Positions 17,338-28,350 of a stretch of 64,000 nt of DNA are shown piece by piece. Made by a program: the position numbers and the translations under genes. The notes below the pieces were generated by a model. The model did not search any database, had not been told where the DNA came from, and worked only from the letters and a program-made list of their open reading frames with translations. Where the stretch lies: assembly GCA_945957385.1 (NCBI GenBank), contig CAMFKP010000004.1, positions 1 through 64,000 on the forward strand. Direction: 5' to 3'. The first letter of the stretch is position 1, and every line of letters begins with the position of its first letter. The stretch comes from an uncultured Aeromonadaceae bacterium (GTDB lineage Bacteria; Pseudomonadota; Gammaproteobacteria; Enterobacterales; Aeromonadaceae).

Positions 17338-18861
17338 TCAGCTCAATGTCTCCTGGGGCTGGCTGATGACAGCGCTATCTTCGCCAGCCATTTCACGCTC
17401 CATTTGGGCAAAGGCATGCTGGATGGTAGACGATGGCACCTTGTCGAGCAGGCTGACCACCACAATCCCCAGCGAAGCGAGCACAAAACCCGGGACCATC
17501 TCATACAATCCCCACCAGGCACCGTTACGCCAGATGATCACCGTGACCGCGCCGACAATCATGCCGACCAGGGCACCGTTGCGGGTCATGCGCCCCCACA
17601 GCAGCGAGAACAACACCACAGGACCGAAGGCGGCGCCAAAACCGGCCCAGGCATAACCGACCAGACCCAGCACCTGGCTCTGCGGATTACGGGCGATCAC
17701 CAGGGCGATCACCGCCACCAGCAGCACCATGCAGCGACCAAACCACACCAGTTCCTGCTCGCCGGCCTTAGGACGGAAGAACGCCTTGTAGAAATCCTCG
17801 GTCAGCGCCGACGCCGACACCAGCAACTGGCATGACAGCGTACTCATGATGGCGGCCAGGATCGCCGACAACAGCACACCCGCCACCCAAGGATTGAACA
17901 GCACCTGCGACAGCGTGATGAACACCCGCTCGCGGTTTTCCTGAACCGGTGCCGCCAGATCCGGATGTGCGGCGAAGAAGGCAATGCCGAAGAAGCCGAC
18001 CGCGATGGCGCCGCCCAGACAGAGGATCATCCAGGTCATGCCGATACGACGCGCCTTGACGATGGTGCGCACCGAATTAGCCGCCATGAAACGCGCCAGA
18101 ATGTGCGGCTGGCCCATGTAACCGAGCCCCCAGGCCATCAGCGACAAGATGCCAATGCCGGTGGTACCGCTGAACATGTCGGTGTAGTTGAGGTTGATGC
18201 TCTCGATGGCGTGCAGGCTATCGTCGAAGCTGCCGAGCGAGACCATCACCATCACCGGGGTCAGCAGCAATGCAAAAATCATCAGCGTCGCCTGCACGGT
18301 ATCGGTCCAGCTGACCGCCAGAAAGCCACCGACAAACACATAGGCGATGGTCGCCAGGGCGCCGGCCCACAGCGCCGTCTGGTAATCCAGGCCGAAGGTC
18401 TGCTCAAACAGGCGCGCGCCGGCCACCATGCCGGACGCACAGTAGATGGTGAAAAACAGCAGGATGATCAACGCCGAAAACAGGCGCAGCAAGCGGCTGC
18501 GATCCTCGAAGCGGTGGGTGAAAAAATCCGGCAGCGTCAACGCATTGTGGCTGATTTCGGTATAGACCCGCAGCCGGCCGGCCACGAACAGCCAGTTGAA
18601 CCAGGCCCCGAGAGTCAAGCCGATGGCAATCCAGCTCCCGGAGATCCCGGCCGCAAAGATGGCGCCGGGCAGACCCAGCAGTAGCCAGCCGCTCATGTCC
18701 GAGGCGCCGGCGCTCATCGCCGTGACGAAGCTGCCCAGCGAGCGGCCACCGAGAATATAGTCAGATAGATTGCGGGTATAACGCCAGGCGGCAAACCCAA
18801 TGCCGATCATGGCCAGGATGTAGACCATGAAGGTAATGGTTGTCGGATTGGTAAATGTCAT
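17338..18861 (-). CDS. putP: PutP, sodium/proline symporter
   Basis: A 507-residue member of the SSS (LeuT-fold) family that imports proline with Na+. About 13 hydrophobic segments are visible. Signatures include DYILGGRSLGSFVTAMSAGA followed by SDMSGWLLLGLPGA, with the Na+-site serines of PutP, and GYMGQPHILARFMA. The start MTFTNPTTITFMVYIL fits the family. The usual partner putA is not in the window. The upstream 460-bp gap would hold its promoter, and a terminator follows. Confidence 0.94.
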   Translation of the reverse strand: MTFTNPTTITFMVYILAMIGIGFAAWRYTRNLSDYILGGRSLGSFVTAMSAGASDMSGWLLLGLPGAIFAAGISGSWIAIGLTLGAWFNWLFVAGRLRVYTEISHNALTLPDFFTHRFEDRSRLLRLFSALIILLFFTIYCASGMVAGARLFEQTFGLDYQTALWAGALATIAYVFVGGFLAVSWTDTVQATLMIFALLLTPVMVMVSLGSFDDSLHAIESINLNYTDMFSGTTGIGILSLMAWGLGYMGQPHILARFMAANSVRTIVKARRIGMTWMILCLGGAIAVGFFGIAFFAAHPDLAAPVQENRERVFITLSQVLFNPWVAGVLLSAILAAIMSTLSCQLLVSASALTEDFYKAFFRPKAGEQELVWFGRCMVLLVAVIALVIARNPQSQVLGLVGYAWAGFGAAFGPVVLFSLLWGRMTRNGALVGMIVGAVTVIIWRNGAWWGLYEMVPGFVLASLGIVVVSLLDKVPSSTIQHAFAQMEREMAGEDSAVISQPQETLS

Positions 18862-19321
18862 CGGCTTCCTGCCTTAATTTATAATGTGGAAATTTGATTT
18901 TGCTGAACAATTAGTCTACCGACAAGCGGATTCGCCAGAGAAAGCATAAAAAGAGTGGGGTTTAACCGAATGACGTTGAGCCGGCCCAACGTCGGCATCC
19001 CCATAACCGGGTCAAATGGGGTCTTATTGGGCCTCCCGCTGGCATCAACCGCGGCGATTACCTCGAAAAAGCACTGCCAAATTACACGGATTATTAAGTT
19101 TCATTTAATAATCGCAGCGAATGCCGGGCTCAGCCCATTTCCTTTCGACCGCGCGCATACCGCTTTGCTCGCGCAGCCGAACACTGCCCGGCAGCGCACA
19201 CACCTTGCAACCGCAGATCACGGTTCACCTGCTTGCCACGCGGGTGTTACTCTTGGCGCACGCCACGCCGTCCCGGGCGGCAGCTGGCGCTTATCCAGTT
19301 CCACTTTTGCTTGGAGATCCC
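18862..19321. other. 460-bp intergenic region with several inverted repeats
   Basis: No convincing gene. It holds the putP promoter side (AT-rich, 18862-18950), a 7-bp stem GACGTTG/CAACGTC (18972-18978 with 18987-18993), a short CCCCA/TGGGG repeat, and the 25-bp palindrome at 19089-19113. The last 200 bases are GC-rich and form the leader of the lipoprotein gene. Open frames here are extensions of, or shadows over, the lipoprotein gene. Confidence 0.5.
19089..19113. repeat. 25-bp palindrome, copy 1 (GATTATTAA-N7-TTAATAATC)
   Basis: Arms GATTATTAA and TTAATAATC are perfect inverted repeats around GTTTCAT. The same 25-base arrangement, with the same arms and spacer length but a different spacer, occurs at 38917-38941. 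It is probably a binding site for a dimeric regulator. Confidence 0.6.
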
Positions 19322-19783
19322 ATGCGTTATCGTCTCATCCTGTTATCGCTGCTGACCCTGCTGGCCGCCTGCAGCAGCCTGAATCAACTCAAAGCGCCGA
19401 ACGCCACCGTTACCGCGGTACGCCCGATCCAGGGCAAAGGCATGTTGCCGGATTTTGCTGTCGATCTGCATCTGACCAATCCGAACGCGCAAGCGCTCTC
19501 CCTGCGCGGTGCCAGCTATACCCTGAGCATCGAGGGGCAGCAGTTGGTCAGCGGCGTGGCCAGCAAGTTGCCGGAGCTGCCCGCCTATGGCGAAGCCGAT
19601 GTGACCCTGACCGCCACACCGGATGTCCTCGGCACGCTGGGACTGGCGCAAAAACTGCTGCAGAGCCAGGACATCAGCCAGCTGCACTACAAGTTCACCG
19701 CGCGCCTGGATCTGACCGCGCTGTTGCCTGATCTGGTGATTGAAAAAGAGGGCCCGCTGTCGCTGCCGGCTGGCAAACGCTAA
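19322..19783 (+). CDS. LEA14-like (WHy domain) lipoprotein
   Basis: 153 residues with a lipoprotein signal, MRYRLILLSLLTLLAAC, lipobox LAAC with Cys 17. The mature domain resembles the LEA type 2/WHy family: DFAVDLHLTNPNAQALSLRG followed by ASYTLSIEGQQLVSGVASK, then LPAYGEADVTLTATPDV. Such domains have an immunoglobulin-like beta fold and are linked to desiccation or envelope stress in plants and bacteria; the role here is unknown. The start at 19322 is set by GGAG five bases upstream and by the signal peptide; the frame is open to 19121. It converges with carB. Confidence 0.83.
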   Translation: MRYRLILLSLLTLLAACSSLNQLKAPNATVTAVRPIQGKGMLPDFAVDLHLTNPNAQALSLRGASYTLSIEGQQLVSGVASKLPELPAYGEADVTLTATPDVLGTLGLAQKLLQSQDISQLHYKFTARLDLTALLPDLVIEKEGPLSLPAGKR

Positions 19784-19804
19784 CGCCCTGTGCTCGACAG
19801 GCAT

Positions 19805-19834
19805 AAAAAAACCCGGCTTAGTGCCGGGTTTTTC
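19805..19834. terminator. Bidirectional terminator between lipoprotein gene and carB
   Basis: An A-run, then CCCGGC-TTAGT-GCCGGG, then TTTTT. It can serve both convergent units. Confidence 0.9.
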
Positions 19835-19870
19835 TTTATGGCGCCCGCTTCAGGCGCTGAAGGCGCGTGG

Positions 19871-22800
19871 TCAGGCCAGGCTGGCCAGCACCCGAGCATG
19901 CAGCTCTTGTACCGAGCTGACGCTGGCCGTTTCATCGACCGGCATCGCCATGCAGCAGGCAAACGCGGCATTCAACGTGGTGGTGTAGGAGACCTTGTGT
20001 TGCAAGGCACCACGGCGCAGCTGCTTGGAGTCCTCAATCGCCTGACGGCCTTCGGCCGTGTTGACGATATAGGTGTACTCGCCGCTCTTGATGCGGTCGA
20101 GGATGTGCGGACGCCCTTCATGCACCTTGTTCACCAGACGCGGGTTGATGCTGGCTTCACCCAGAATCACCGCCGTGCCGTGGGTGGCATCGAGCTCGAA
20201 GCCGGCTTCGATCAGCTTGGAAGCCAGATCGACCACCCGTTGCTTGTCGCCATTGCGCACCGACAACAGCACGCGGCCAGTGCGCGGGATGGCGCTGTTA
20301 GCACCCAGTTGCGCCTTGGCATAGGCTTCGGCGAAGGAGTCACCGACCCCCATCACTTCCCCGGTAGAGCGCATTTCCGGGCCGAGCAGCGGATCGACAC
20401 CCGGGAATTTGTTGAACGGCAACACCACTTCCTTGACCGAGTAGAACGGCGGGATGATCTCCTTGGTGAAGCCCTGGGTCGCCAGTGACTGCCCCGCCAT
20501 CACGCGGGCGGCAATCTTGGCCAGCGGCGCACCGGTGGCCTTGGAGACGAACGGTACGGTCCGGGCGGCACGCGGGTTGACTTCAATCAGGTAGATCTCG
20601 TCATCCTTGACCGCGAATTGCACGTTCATCAAACCAATGACGCCCAGCTCCATCGCCAGCTTGCGCACCTGGTCACGGATGCGATCCTGGACGTCGGCCG
20701 ACAGGGTGTACGGTGGCAGCGAGCAGCCGGAGTCACCGGAGTGGATACCACACTGCTCGATGTGCTCCATGATGCCGCCGATCACCACCTGTTCACCGTC
20801 ACAGATGGCATCGACGTCCACTTCAGTAGCGTCATCGAGGAAACGGTCCAGCAGTACCGGTGATTCGTTGGAAACACTGACCGCCTCGTTGAAGTAGCGG
20901 CGCAGATCCTGCTCGTCGTAGACGATTTCCATCGCCCGGCCACCCAGCACGTAAGACGGACGCACAACCAGCGGATAGGTGATGCGATTCGCCGTCTGCA
21001 CCGCCATCTCGATGGTGGTCACGGTGCCGTTTTCCGGTTGCTTCAGGCCAAGACGCTCAACCGCCTGCTGGAAGCGCTCACGGTCTTCGGCGCGGTCGAT
21101 GGCGTCCGGGCTGGTACCGATGATCGGCACGCCAGCGGCTTCCAGAGCACGCGCCAGCTTCAGTGGCGTCTGGCCACCGTACTGCACGATCACCCCCTTC
21201 GGCTGCTCGACACGGACGATCTCCAGTACGTCTTCCAGCGTCACCGGCTCGAAGTAGAGGCGGTCGGAAGTGTCGTAGTCGGTGGAGACGGTTTCCGGGT
21301 TACAGTTGACCATGATGGTCTCGTAACCGTCTTCGCGCAGGGCCAAGGCGGCATGCACGCAGCAGTAGTCAAACTCGATGCCCTGACCGATACGGTTCGG
21401 ACCACCCCCCAGCACCATGATCTTCTGGCGATCGGTCGGTGCCGCTTCGCACTCCTCATCATAGGTGGAGTACATGTAGGCGGTGTTGGTCGCAAACTCG
21501 GCGGCGCAGGTGTCGACGCGCTTGTAAACCGGCACGATACCGTGCTTGTGGCGCAGCTTGCGGATCTCGCCTTCACCGACACCCAGCAACTTGGCCAGAC
21601 GGGCATCGGCAAAGCCTTTGCGCTTGAGCTGACGCAGGACTTCCGGCGTCAAGCCGGTCATGCCGCCGTCACGCACCTGGTCTTCGAGCTTGACGATCTC
21701 TTCGATCTGCACCAGGAACCAGGGGTCAATCTTGGTCAGTTTGAAGACACCTTCCACCGACAAACCGGCACGGAACGCATCGGCGATGTACCAAATGCGG
21801 TCGGCACCGGCGTTTTGCAGTTCGTGACTGATACGCGAGAAGCTGGCCGGATCCTTGGCATCGACCATGGGGTCAAACCCGGTCTTACCGGTCTCCAGAC
21901 CGCGCAGCGCCTTGTGCAGCGACTCCTGGAAGTTACGGCCAATCGCCATGACTTCACCCACAGACTTCATCTGGGTCGTCAAACGATCGTTGGCGCCGGC
22001 AAACTTCTCGAAGTTAAAGCGCGGCACCTTGGTGACGACATAGTCGATAGATGGTTCGAATGAGGCCGGCGTCTTGCCGCCGGTGATGTCGTTCATCAGC
22101 TCATCCAGGGTGTAACCCACCGCCAGTTTGGCCGCGACCTTGGCAATCGGGAAGCCGGTGGCCTTGGAGGCCAGCGCCGAGGAACGGGAAACCCGCGGGT
22201 TCATCTCGATGATGACCATGCGGCCATCCTTCGGATTGATACCGAACTGGACGTTGGAGCCACCGGTTTCCACGCCGATTTCACGCAGTACCGCCATGGA
22301 GGCGTTCCGCATCAGCTGGTATTCCTTGTCGGTCAGCGTCTGGGCCGGCGCAACCGTGATGGAGTCACCGGTGTGTACCCCCATGGGGTCAAAGTTTTCA
22401 ATGGAGCAGACGATGATGCAGTTGTCGTTGCGATCCCGCACCACTTCCATCTCGTACTCTTTCCAACCGATCAGCGATTCGTCGATCAGCAGCTCTTTGG
22501 TTGGGGAGAGATCCAGACCGCGTTCGCAGATTTCGACAAACTCTTCCGGGTTGTAGGCGATACCGCCACCTGAGCCACCCATGGTGAACGAGGGACGAAT
22601 GATGCAAGGGAAACCGACCTTGCGCTGCACATCCCAGGCTTCATCCATGTTGTGGGCGATACCGGCACGCGGGCACTCCAGGCCGATGCTGCGCATCGCC
22701 AGATCAAAACGGTGACGATCTTCAGCCTTATCAATCGCATCGGCAGTGGCACCGATCATCTCGACGCCAAACTCAGCCAGCACACCGTGACGCTCCAGAT

Positions 22801-23101
22801 CCAGCGCACAGTTCAGCGCGGTCTGACCGCCCATGGTCGGCAGTACGGCATCCGGCCGCTCTTTCTTGATGATCTCGCGCACCACTTCCCAGGTAATGGG
22901 TTCGATATAAGTGGCATCGGCCATCTCGGGATCCGTCATGATGGTCGCCGGGTTGGAGTTGACCAGAATGACGCGATACCCCTCTTCGCGCAGTGCCTTA
23001 CAGGCCTGAGCACCAGAGTAGTCAAACTCACACGCCTGACCGATGACGATGGGACCGGCACCCAGAATCAGGATGCTGTTAATGTCTGTACGTTTTGGCA
23101 T
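19871..23101 (-). CDS. carB: CarB, carbamoyl-phosphate synthase large subunit
   Basis: 1076 residues (E. coli 1073). Makes carbamoyl phosphate from bicarbonate, two ATP and ammonia channelled from CarA; the product feeds arginine and pyrimidine synthesis. Two homologous ATP-grasp halves are visible, each with a Rossmann-like start ([20 protein letters not shown] and [20 protein letters not shown]) and ATP-binding loops ([30 protein letters not shown]). A C-terminal allosteric MGS domain (about 940-1076) normally binds UMP and ornithine. It lies 14 bases after carA on the same strand, clearly one operon. Confidence 0.97.
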   Translation of the reverse strand: MPKRTDINSILILGAGPIVIGQACEFDYSGAQACKALREEGYRVILVNSNPATIMTDPEMADATYIEPITWEVVREIIKKERPDAVLPTMGGQTALNCALDLERHGVLAEFGVEMIGATADAIDKAEDRHRFDLAMRSIGLECPRAGIAHNMDEAWDVQRKVGFPCIIRPSFTMGGSGGGIAYNPEEFVEICERGLDLSPTKELLIDESLIGWKEYEMEVVRDRNDNCIIVCSIENFDPMGVHTGDSITVAPAQTLTDKEYQLMRNASMAVLREIGVETGGSNVQFGINPKDGRMVIIEMNPRVSRSSALASKATGFPIAKVAAKLAVGYTLDELMNDITGGKTPASFEPSIDYVVTKVPRFNFEKFAGANDRLTTQMKSVGEVMAIGRNFQESLHKALRGLETGKTGFDPMVDAKDPASFSRISHELQNAGADRIWYIADAFRAGLSVEGVFKLTKIDPWFLVQIEEIVKLEDQVRDGGMTGLTPEVLRQLKRKGFADARLAKLLGVGEGEIRKLRHKHGIVPVYKRVDTCAAEFATNTAYMYSTYDEECEAAPTDRQKIMVLGGGPNRIGQGIEFDYCCVHAALALREDGYETIMVNCNPETVSTDYDTSDRLYFEPVTLEDVLEIVRVEQPKGVIVQYGGQTPLKLARALEAAGVPIIGTSPDAIDRAEDRERFQQAVERLGLKQPENGTVTTIEMAVQTANRITYPLVVRPSYVLGGRAMEIVYDEQDLRRYFNEAVSVSNESPVLLDRFLDDATEVDVDAICDGEQVVIGGIMEHIEQCGIHSGDSGCSLPPYTLSADVQDRIRDQVRKLAMELGVIGLMNVQFAVKDDEIYLIEVNPRAARTVPFVSKATGAPLAKIAARVMAGQSLATQGFTKEIIPPFYSVKEVVLPFNKFPGVDPLLGPEMRSTGEVMGVGDSFAEAYAKAQLGANSAIPRTGRVLLSVRNGDKQRVVDLASKLIEAGFELDATHGTAVILGEASINPRLVNKVHEGRPHILDRIKSGEYTYIVNTAEGRQAIEDSKQLRRGALQHKVSYTTTLNAAFACCMAMPVDETASVSSVQELHARVLASLA

Positions 23102-23115
23102 GGCAGCCCTACTCC

Positions 23116-24246
23116 TTACGCGCGGTACTTCTTGATGAGCTCGATGAAATGGTCAAACAGCGGCGCCGCATCGTGCGGGCCCGGGCTGGCTTCCGGGTGA
23201 CCCTGGAAGCTGAACGCCGGCTTGTCGGTGCGATGGATGCCCTGCAGGGAACCATCAAACAGCGACTTGTGCGTCGCGCGCAGATTGGCTGGCAGCGTGG
23301 CTTCATCCACCGCAAAGCCATGGTTCTGACTGGTGATCATCACCACATCGCGGTCCAGATCCTTCACCGGGTGATTACCACCGTGGTGACCAAACTTCAT
23401 CTTCACTGTCTTGGCCCCAGAGGCCAGGCCCAGCAATTGGTGGCCAAGGCAGATACCAAATACCGGGATTTCAGTCTTCAGGAACTCCTGAATCGCGGCG
23501 ATGGCATAATCACAGGGCGCAGGATCCCCCGGGCCATTGGACAGGAAGATCCCATCCGGATTCATTGCCAGCACTTCGGCAGCCGGGGTTTTGGCCGGAA
23601 CCACGGTCAGGCGGCAACCACGGTCCACCAACATGCGCAAAATGTTGCGCTTGGCGCCAAAGTCGTACGCCACCACATGGAATGGCAATTCAGCCGGCGT
23701 GGTGTGGCCCTTACCCAGTTCCCAACTACCTTCCGCCCAGCGGTAAGCTTCAGCCACTGTGACCTCTTTGGCCAGGTCCATTCCCTTGAGCCCCGGGAAC
23801 GCCTTGGCGTGCGCCAGCGCCGCCGCTTCGTCCAGCTGCTTGCCGGTCATGATGCAACCCGCCAGAGCGCCCTTCTCGCGCAGAATACGTGTCAGTTTGC
23901 GGGTATCAATATCGGCGATACCCACCACGTTTTGGCGCTTGAGATAATCAGAAAGGGAGAGTTCGGAGCGGAAATTTGAAGCTACCAGCGGGAGATCACG
24001 AATGATGAGGCCTTGAGCATGAATATTGGCAGATTCTTCGTCTTCGCTGTTGGTGCCGGTGTTGCCGATGTGAGGATAGGTGAGGGTAACAATCTGACGG
24101 GAATAGGAAGGATCAGTAAGGATTTCCTGATATCCCGTCATCGAGGTATTAAAGACCACCTCTCCTACGGAACAACCTTCGGCGCCAATTGAAACGCCCT
24201 TGAATATCGTGCCATCTTCCAACACGAGTAAGGCAGTATGAGTCAA
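23116..24246 (-). CDS. carA: CarA, carbamoyl-phosphate synthase small (glutaminase) subunit, TTG start
   Basis: 376 residues. Splits glutamine and passes ammonia to CarB. The class I amidotransferase nucleophile lies in [16 protein letters not shown], with the His-Glu pair in [15 protein letters not shown] place the start at TTG 24246. GGAGGT ends four bases upstream, and the resulting [13 protein letters not shown] aligns exactly with E. coli [13 protein letters not shown], whose gene is known to use UUG. The ATG at 24258 would include the ribosome site in the coding part. It is preceded by an unusual long U-rich leader and a candidate arginine repressor box. Confidence 0.94.
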   Translation of the reverse strand: MTHTALLVLEDGTIFKGVSIGAEGCSVGEVVFNTSMTGYQEILTDPSYSRQIVTLTYPHIGNTGTNSEDEESANIHAQGLIIRDLPLVASNFRSELSLSDYLKRQNVVGIADIDTRKLTRILREKGALAGCIMTGKQLDEAAALAHAKAFPGLKGMDLAKEVTVAEAYRWAEGSWELGKGHTTPAELPFHVVAYDFGAKRNILRMLVDRGCRLTVVPAKTPAAEVLAMNPDGIFLSNGPGDPAPCDYAIAAIQEFLKTEIPVFGICLGHQLLGLASGAKTVKMKFGHHGGNHPVKDLDRDVVMITSQNHGFAVDEATLPANLRATHKSLFDGSLQGIHRTDKPAFSFQGHPEASPGPHDAAPLFDHFIELIKKYRA

Positions 24247-24360
24247 GACGACCTCCAATTTCGTGATTCTGGGGGGAGTTTGCCCTGTTTGGCAGTGAAA
24301 GCCCGATTTTTCAAAATCAAGCCCCTGTCACCAGGCAAATTTCGCGCATTTTACATGAAC

Positions 24361-24600
24361 ACAGATTCTTTTCAACCCCGAACACACCAACAAAGAAAAT
24401 AAATTCTAAAAAAAAGAATACTTTTTCAAAATTAACGTCAACAAAACATAAAAAAACACATCCAAAACACGCAAAAACGTTTTACACAACACAAAACAAC
24501 CACTAAGCCACCAAAACACAATCAAAAACACATAAACAATTGAATAACAAGACTAAAAAACACAATAAAAAAACAAAACACTAAGCAATCAAGTCTAAAG
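24361..24600 (-). promoter_or_regulatory. U-rich, C-poor leader region of carAB
   Basis: By my hand count the 240 bases 24361-24600 contain A 135, C 55, T 37, G 13 on the plus strand, so the carA-sense RNA would be about 56 percent U with only 13 C. No gene is present and no strong hairpin could form. The bias stops sharply on both sides. The region lies between the candidate ArgR box and carA, so it would be transcribed as leader if the promoter is near 24640. Sensitivity of polymerase to UTP level is a possible reason; this is inference. Confidence 0.55.
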
Positions 24601-24638
24601 TGCCCCAGAAAGAACTAAATAAACCGCAACAAAGCCGA

Positions 24639-24656
24639 TCAGCATAAATATTCATA
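24639..24656 (-). promoter_or_regulatory. Candidate ArgR operator (ARG box) upstream of carA
   Basis: Minus-strand TATGAATATTTATGCTGA matches the ARG box pattern (TNTGAATWWWWATTCANW) at 16 of 18 positions with a perfect left half. E. coli carAB is repressed by ArgR at its proximal promoter. A second tandem box three bases away is not convincing. Confidence 0.5.
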
Positions 24657-24737
24657 AATCATTTATCGCAATCATCTGTTCTCACGAGGTCGAATCGACC
24701 AAGACAGCACGTCTGCAGCGCCAATCAGATGCAGCTT

Positions 24738-24764
24738 AAAAAAAACCGCCTTACGGCGGTTTTT
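24738..24764 (-). terminator. Intrinsic terminator of dapB
   Basis: CCGCC-TTAC-GGCGG (24746-24759) is flanked by eight A (24738-24745) and five T. On the minus strand it gives a long U-tract right after the dapB stop, isolating carAB from dapB. Confidence 0.92.
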
Positions 24765-24766
24765 AA

Positions 24767-26297
<1,531 letters not shown>

Positions 26298-26379
26298 GGG
26301 AACTCCATAAAGTGGCCACGTAGGCATCAAAGAGGCTGGGATGATAACAGAGTTTTTACCTCAGAGGCATGCGGCTGTA

Positions 26380-26883
26380 TCAGAGCCCGGCCAGCAGACG
26401 AAACATATGTCGCTGCTGGTATTCACCCGCTTTGACTGCCTGTAGCTGGGAGCGACCGTCATAACGGAAGCCTTCGCGCAGGTAAAAATGCTCAGCGCGT
26501 CGATTATTGGCCAACACCCATAAATCGACCCGCTGTATCCCCTCGTCTCGCATATCCGCCATTCCCTGACGCAACAATTGGTGGCCGATCCCCTGATTCC
26601 AAAAGAACGGATGCAAATATAGAGAACGCAGCAAGGCGCGAGTCCGCTGTTCTGGCTGCCAAAATAAAAATCCGGCGATGTTGCCATCCACTTCGGCTAA
26701 CAGCGTATGGCATGGCCAATCGACCAGCCGCTGCTGCCAAATCGCAATGCGCTCTTCTTCTTTGCGCAGTAAAAACTGGTCCGGCAGCAATGCCTTATAT
26801 GCTGCCTGCCAGCTTTCCTGCTGAACGTTAACTATGTCAGCAACATCACGCCCCAAGGCTGGACGGATTGTCAGAATTGACAT
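26380..26883 (-). CDS. GNAT-family N-acetyltransferase
   Basis: 167 residues. The GNAT fold is shown by the N-terminal IRPALGRDVADIVNVQQESW, the acetyl-CoA motif LYLHPFFWNQGIGHQLLRQG (Q/GxGxG/A as NQGIGH), and the motif B pattern VLANNRRAEHFYLREGFRYD. The acceptor is unknown. The start codon at 26883 lies inside the end of the M48 protease gene (13-base overlap), so translation is probably coupled and the two are one operon. Confidence 0.85.
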   Translation of the reverse strand: MSILTIRPALGRDVADIVNVQQESWQAAYKALLPDQFLLRKEEERIAIWQQRLVDWPCHTLLAEVDGNIAGFLFWQPEQRTRALLRSLYLHPFFWNQGIGHQLLRQGMADMRDEGIQRVDLWVLANNRRAEHFYLREGFRYDGRSQLQAVKAGEYQQRHMFRLLAGL

Positions 26884-27674
26884 TGCGGCTTGCGTCCCAA
26901 TTCCTTCGCTTTGGCATACAAGGGGGCAACTGCCGCTAACTGCTGATTCAGCTCATCAATTCGGTGCTGATCGGACGGGTGAGTCGACAACAGTTCTGAT
27001 TGTTTGTTCTTGCCGGTGGCCTGCGCCATGTTCTGCCACAGCACTATGGATTGCTCGGGATTAAAACCAGCCATCGCCATTAACTGCAGGCCCAGCACAT
27101 CGGCTTCGCTTTCCTGTATCCGGCTGTACGGCAACAGCACACCGACCTGGGCACCAATGCCCAAAGCGGCCATGGCTGGTTCACGATAGGTAGAATCGCC
27201 GAGCGCCGTATCGGCGGCCAGCATGCCCATATTCGCGAGCTGACTTTGGGACAACCGTTCGTTGGAGTGGCGCGCCAGGACGTGGGCAACTTCATGACCC
27301 AGAACCGCCGCCAACTGGTCCTGATTTTTTACCGCTTTGAACAAGCCGGTATAGACACCAATTCTGCCCCCAGGCAACGCAAATGCGTTGATGTCAGGAG
27401 AGTCAAACAGCTCGACCTGCCAATCCTGTGAGGAATAGTTATATTGCGCCGGGATCTCGTGAACAATTGCCTCAGCGACGCAACGCACATAGCGGGTTTC
27501 TTTTTTGTTTGTAGATATTTTTTCTTGTTTTTTCAATTGTTCGAATGAGGTCAATCCCAGTTGAGCAACATCACTGTCACCAAACAGAATTAACTGCCGA
27601 CGCCCGGTTGGAGACGTTGCGCAGGCCACCAGAAAGACACATAACGCTATACCCAACAACCACAGTTTTTTCAT
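26871..27674 (-). CDS. M48-family metalloprotease lipoprotein (LoiP/YggG-like)
   Basis: 267 residues. A lipoprotein signal MKKLWLLGIALCVFLVAC (lipobox LVAC) directs it to the envelope, probably the inner face of the outer membrane. The M48 zinc site is HEVAHVLARH with the third ligand in SRIQESEADVLGLQLM. Related proteins LoiP/YggG and BepA degrade misfolded outer-membrane proteins; the exact counterpart cannot be decided. The start is fixed by AAGGAGA upstream of ATG 27674 and by the signal, although the frame continues to 27728. It forms an operon with the GNAT gene. Confidence 0.9.
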   Translation of the reverse strand: MKKLWLLGIALCVFLVACATSPTGRRQLILFGDSDVAQLGLTSFEQLKKQEKISTNKKETRYVRCVAEAIVHEIPAQYNYSSQDWQVELFDSPDINAFALPGGRIGVYTGLFKAVKNQDQLAAVLGHEVAHVLARHSNERLSQSQLANMGMLAADTALGDSTYREPAMAALGIGAQVGVLLPYSRIQESEADVLGLQLMAMAGFNPEQSIVLWQNMAQATGKNKQSELLSTHPSDQHRIDELNQQLAAVAPLYAKAKELGRKPQCQF

Positions 27675-27760
27675 GCCACTCTCCTTGACGAAGTGCACAA
27701 ATGGTAATCCATTCAATGCCTTTGACAAGAGTAAGCCGTTATCAATTGACTCAACGAAAC

Positions 27761-27792
27761 AAAAAAATAACGCACCCCGAGGGGTGCGTTAT
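27761..27792 (-). terminator. Intrinsic terminator of the XRE regulator gene
   Basis: ATAACGCACCCC and GGGGTGCGTTAT (27767-27778 with 27781-27792) form a 12-bp palindromic stem. On the minus strand the stem is followed by seven T. It separates the regulator from the protease gene. Confidence 0.88.
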
Positions 27793-27808
27793 CGATGTAA
27801 CGAATGAA

Positions 27809-28072
27809 TCAGCGCTGATACTGCTCAGGACTAATTTGACCAATCTCGGCTGCCGTCTTGTCAGACAACAACCACAGGGTAAATTGATGAAGTTGAGCGT
27901 GACGAGACAGTGCGACGAGAAACGCACCGCCGACTTCACGATATCCCAATTCATAGTTTTTCAGCGTTGTTGGCGGAACGCTCAGCAGTTCAGCAAACTT
28001 GGGGCGGCTCAGGCCTACCGTTTCGCGAATTTGACGGATTTTTTGTCCTACAGAGACTTCACTGTTATTCAT
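27809..28072 (-). CDS. XRE-family helix-turn-helix regulator
   Basis: 87 residues. A single HTH_XRE domain covers about 10-65: VGQKIRQIRETVGLSRPKFA followed by ELLSVPPTTLKNYELGYREV, with the typical recognition helix. The C-terminal tail ends ISPEQYQR. There is no sensor domain. Such short Cro/C2-like proteins control nearby genes or phage functions. ATG 28072 follows AGGA; a GTG 12 bases upstream is less likely. It faces the unrecognised gene at 28351 across an intergenic region holding a 16-bp perfect inverted repeat, a good candidate operator. Confidence 0.85.
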   Translation of the reverse strand: MNNSEVSVGQKIRQIRETVGLSRPKFAELLSVPPTTLKNYELGYREVGGAFLVALSRHAQLHQFTLWLLSDKTAAEIGQISPEQYQR

Positions 28073-28219
28073 ACGATTCCTCACACAGCTAACTTTGCGG
28101 CTCAGGGCAGCAAAAAAGATTCAGACCAAGTAGACCAGTTTTTGTATGTCAGTTTTATCCGGCTCGGCTGTATCGTTGTTGTGTCGTTATCGTTTTGTCA
28201 TTTTCGCGTGCTATCTCTA

Positions 28220-28257
28220 CTCACGGACAATTGTGCAATTACACAATTGTCCGTGAG
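28220..28257. repeat. 16-bp perfect inverted repeat between XRE gene and unknown gene
   Basis: CTCACGGACAATTGTG (28220-28235) and CACAATTGTCCGTGAG (28242-28257) are perfect inverted repeats around CAATTA. The site is in the divergent promoter region, 148 bases from the XRE start and 94 from the other start. No T-tract follows on either side. The core ACAATTGT is itself a palindrome in each arm, so two stacked dimer sites are possible. Confidence 0.75.
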
Positions 28258-28350
28258 CGATGCGCATGTTAAACCTATCAGTTGACAGGGTAAACAAAAA
28301 AACAGTTTCCACTTGAATTCAGTGTAGCCCATTTGGAGCATTGTCAACGC

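Noticed and set aside
18955-19731. 258-codon frame across the putP/lipoprotein gap
   Set aside because: It overlaps the lipoprotein gene in another frame; the lipoprotein has a signal peptide, lipobox and ribosome site.
21038-22063. 341-codon open frame on the plus strand inside carB
   Set aside because: It lies entirely antisense to a clear carB. The translation has no domain and the frame is open only because of the codon bias of carB.
23095-23979. 294-codon open frame antisense to carA
   Set aside because: Shadow of carA; no ribosome site and no recognisable protein.
24259-24360. Attenuator before carA
   Set aside because: I looked for a stem followed by a U-tract in the last 100 bases of the leader; only short A/T hairpins such as GATTTT/AAAATC appear, not a terminator.
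28333-28350. TTG start of the unknown gene at 28333
   Set aside because: It begins inside the only candidate ribosome site (GGAG), so ATG 28351 is preferred.
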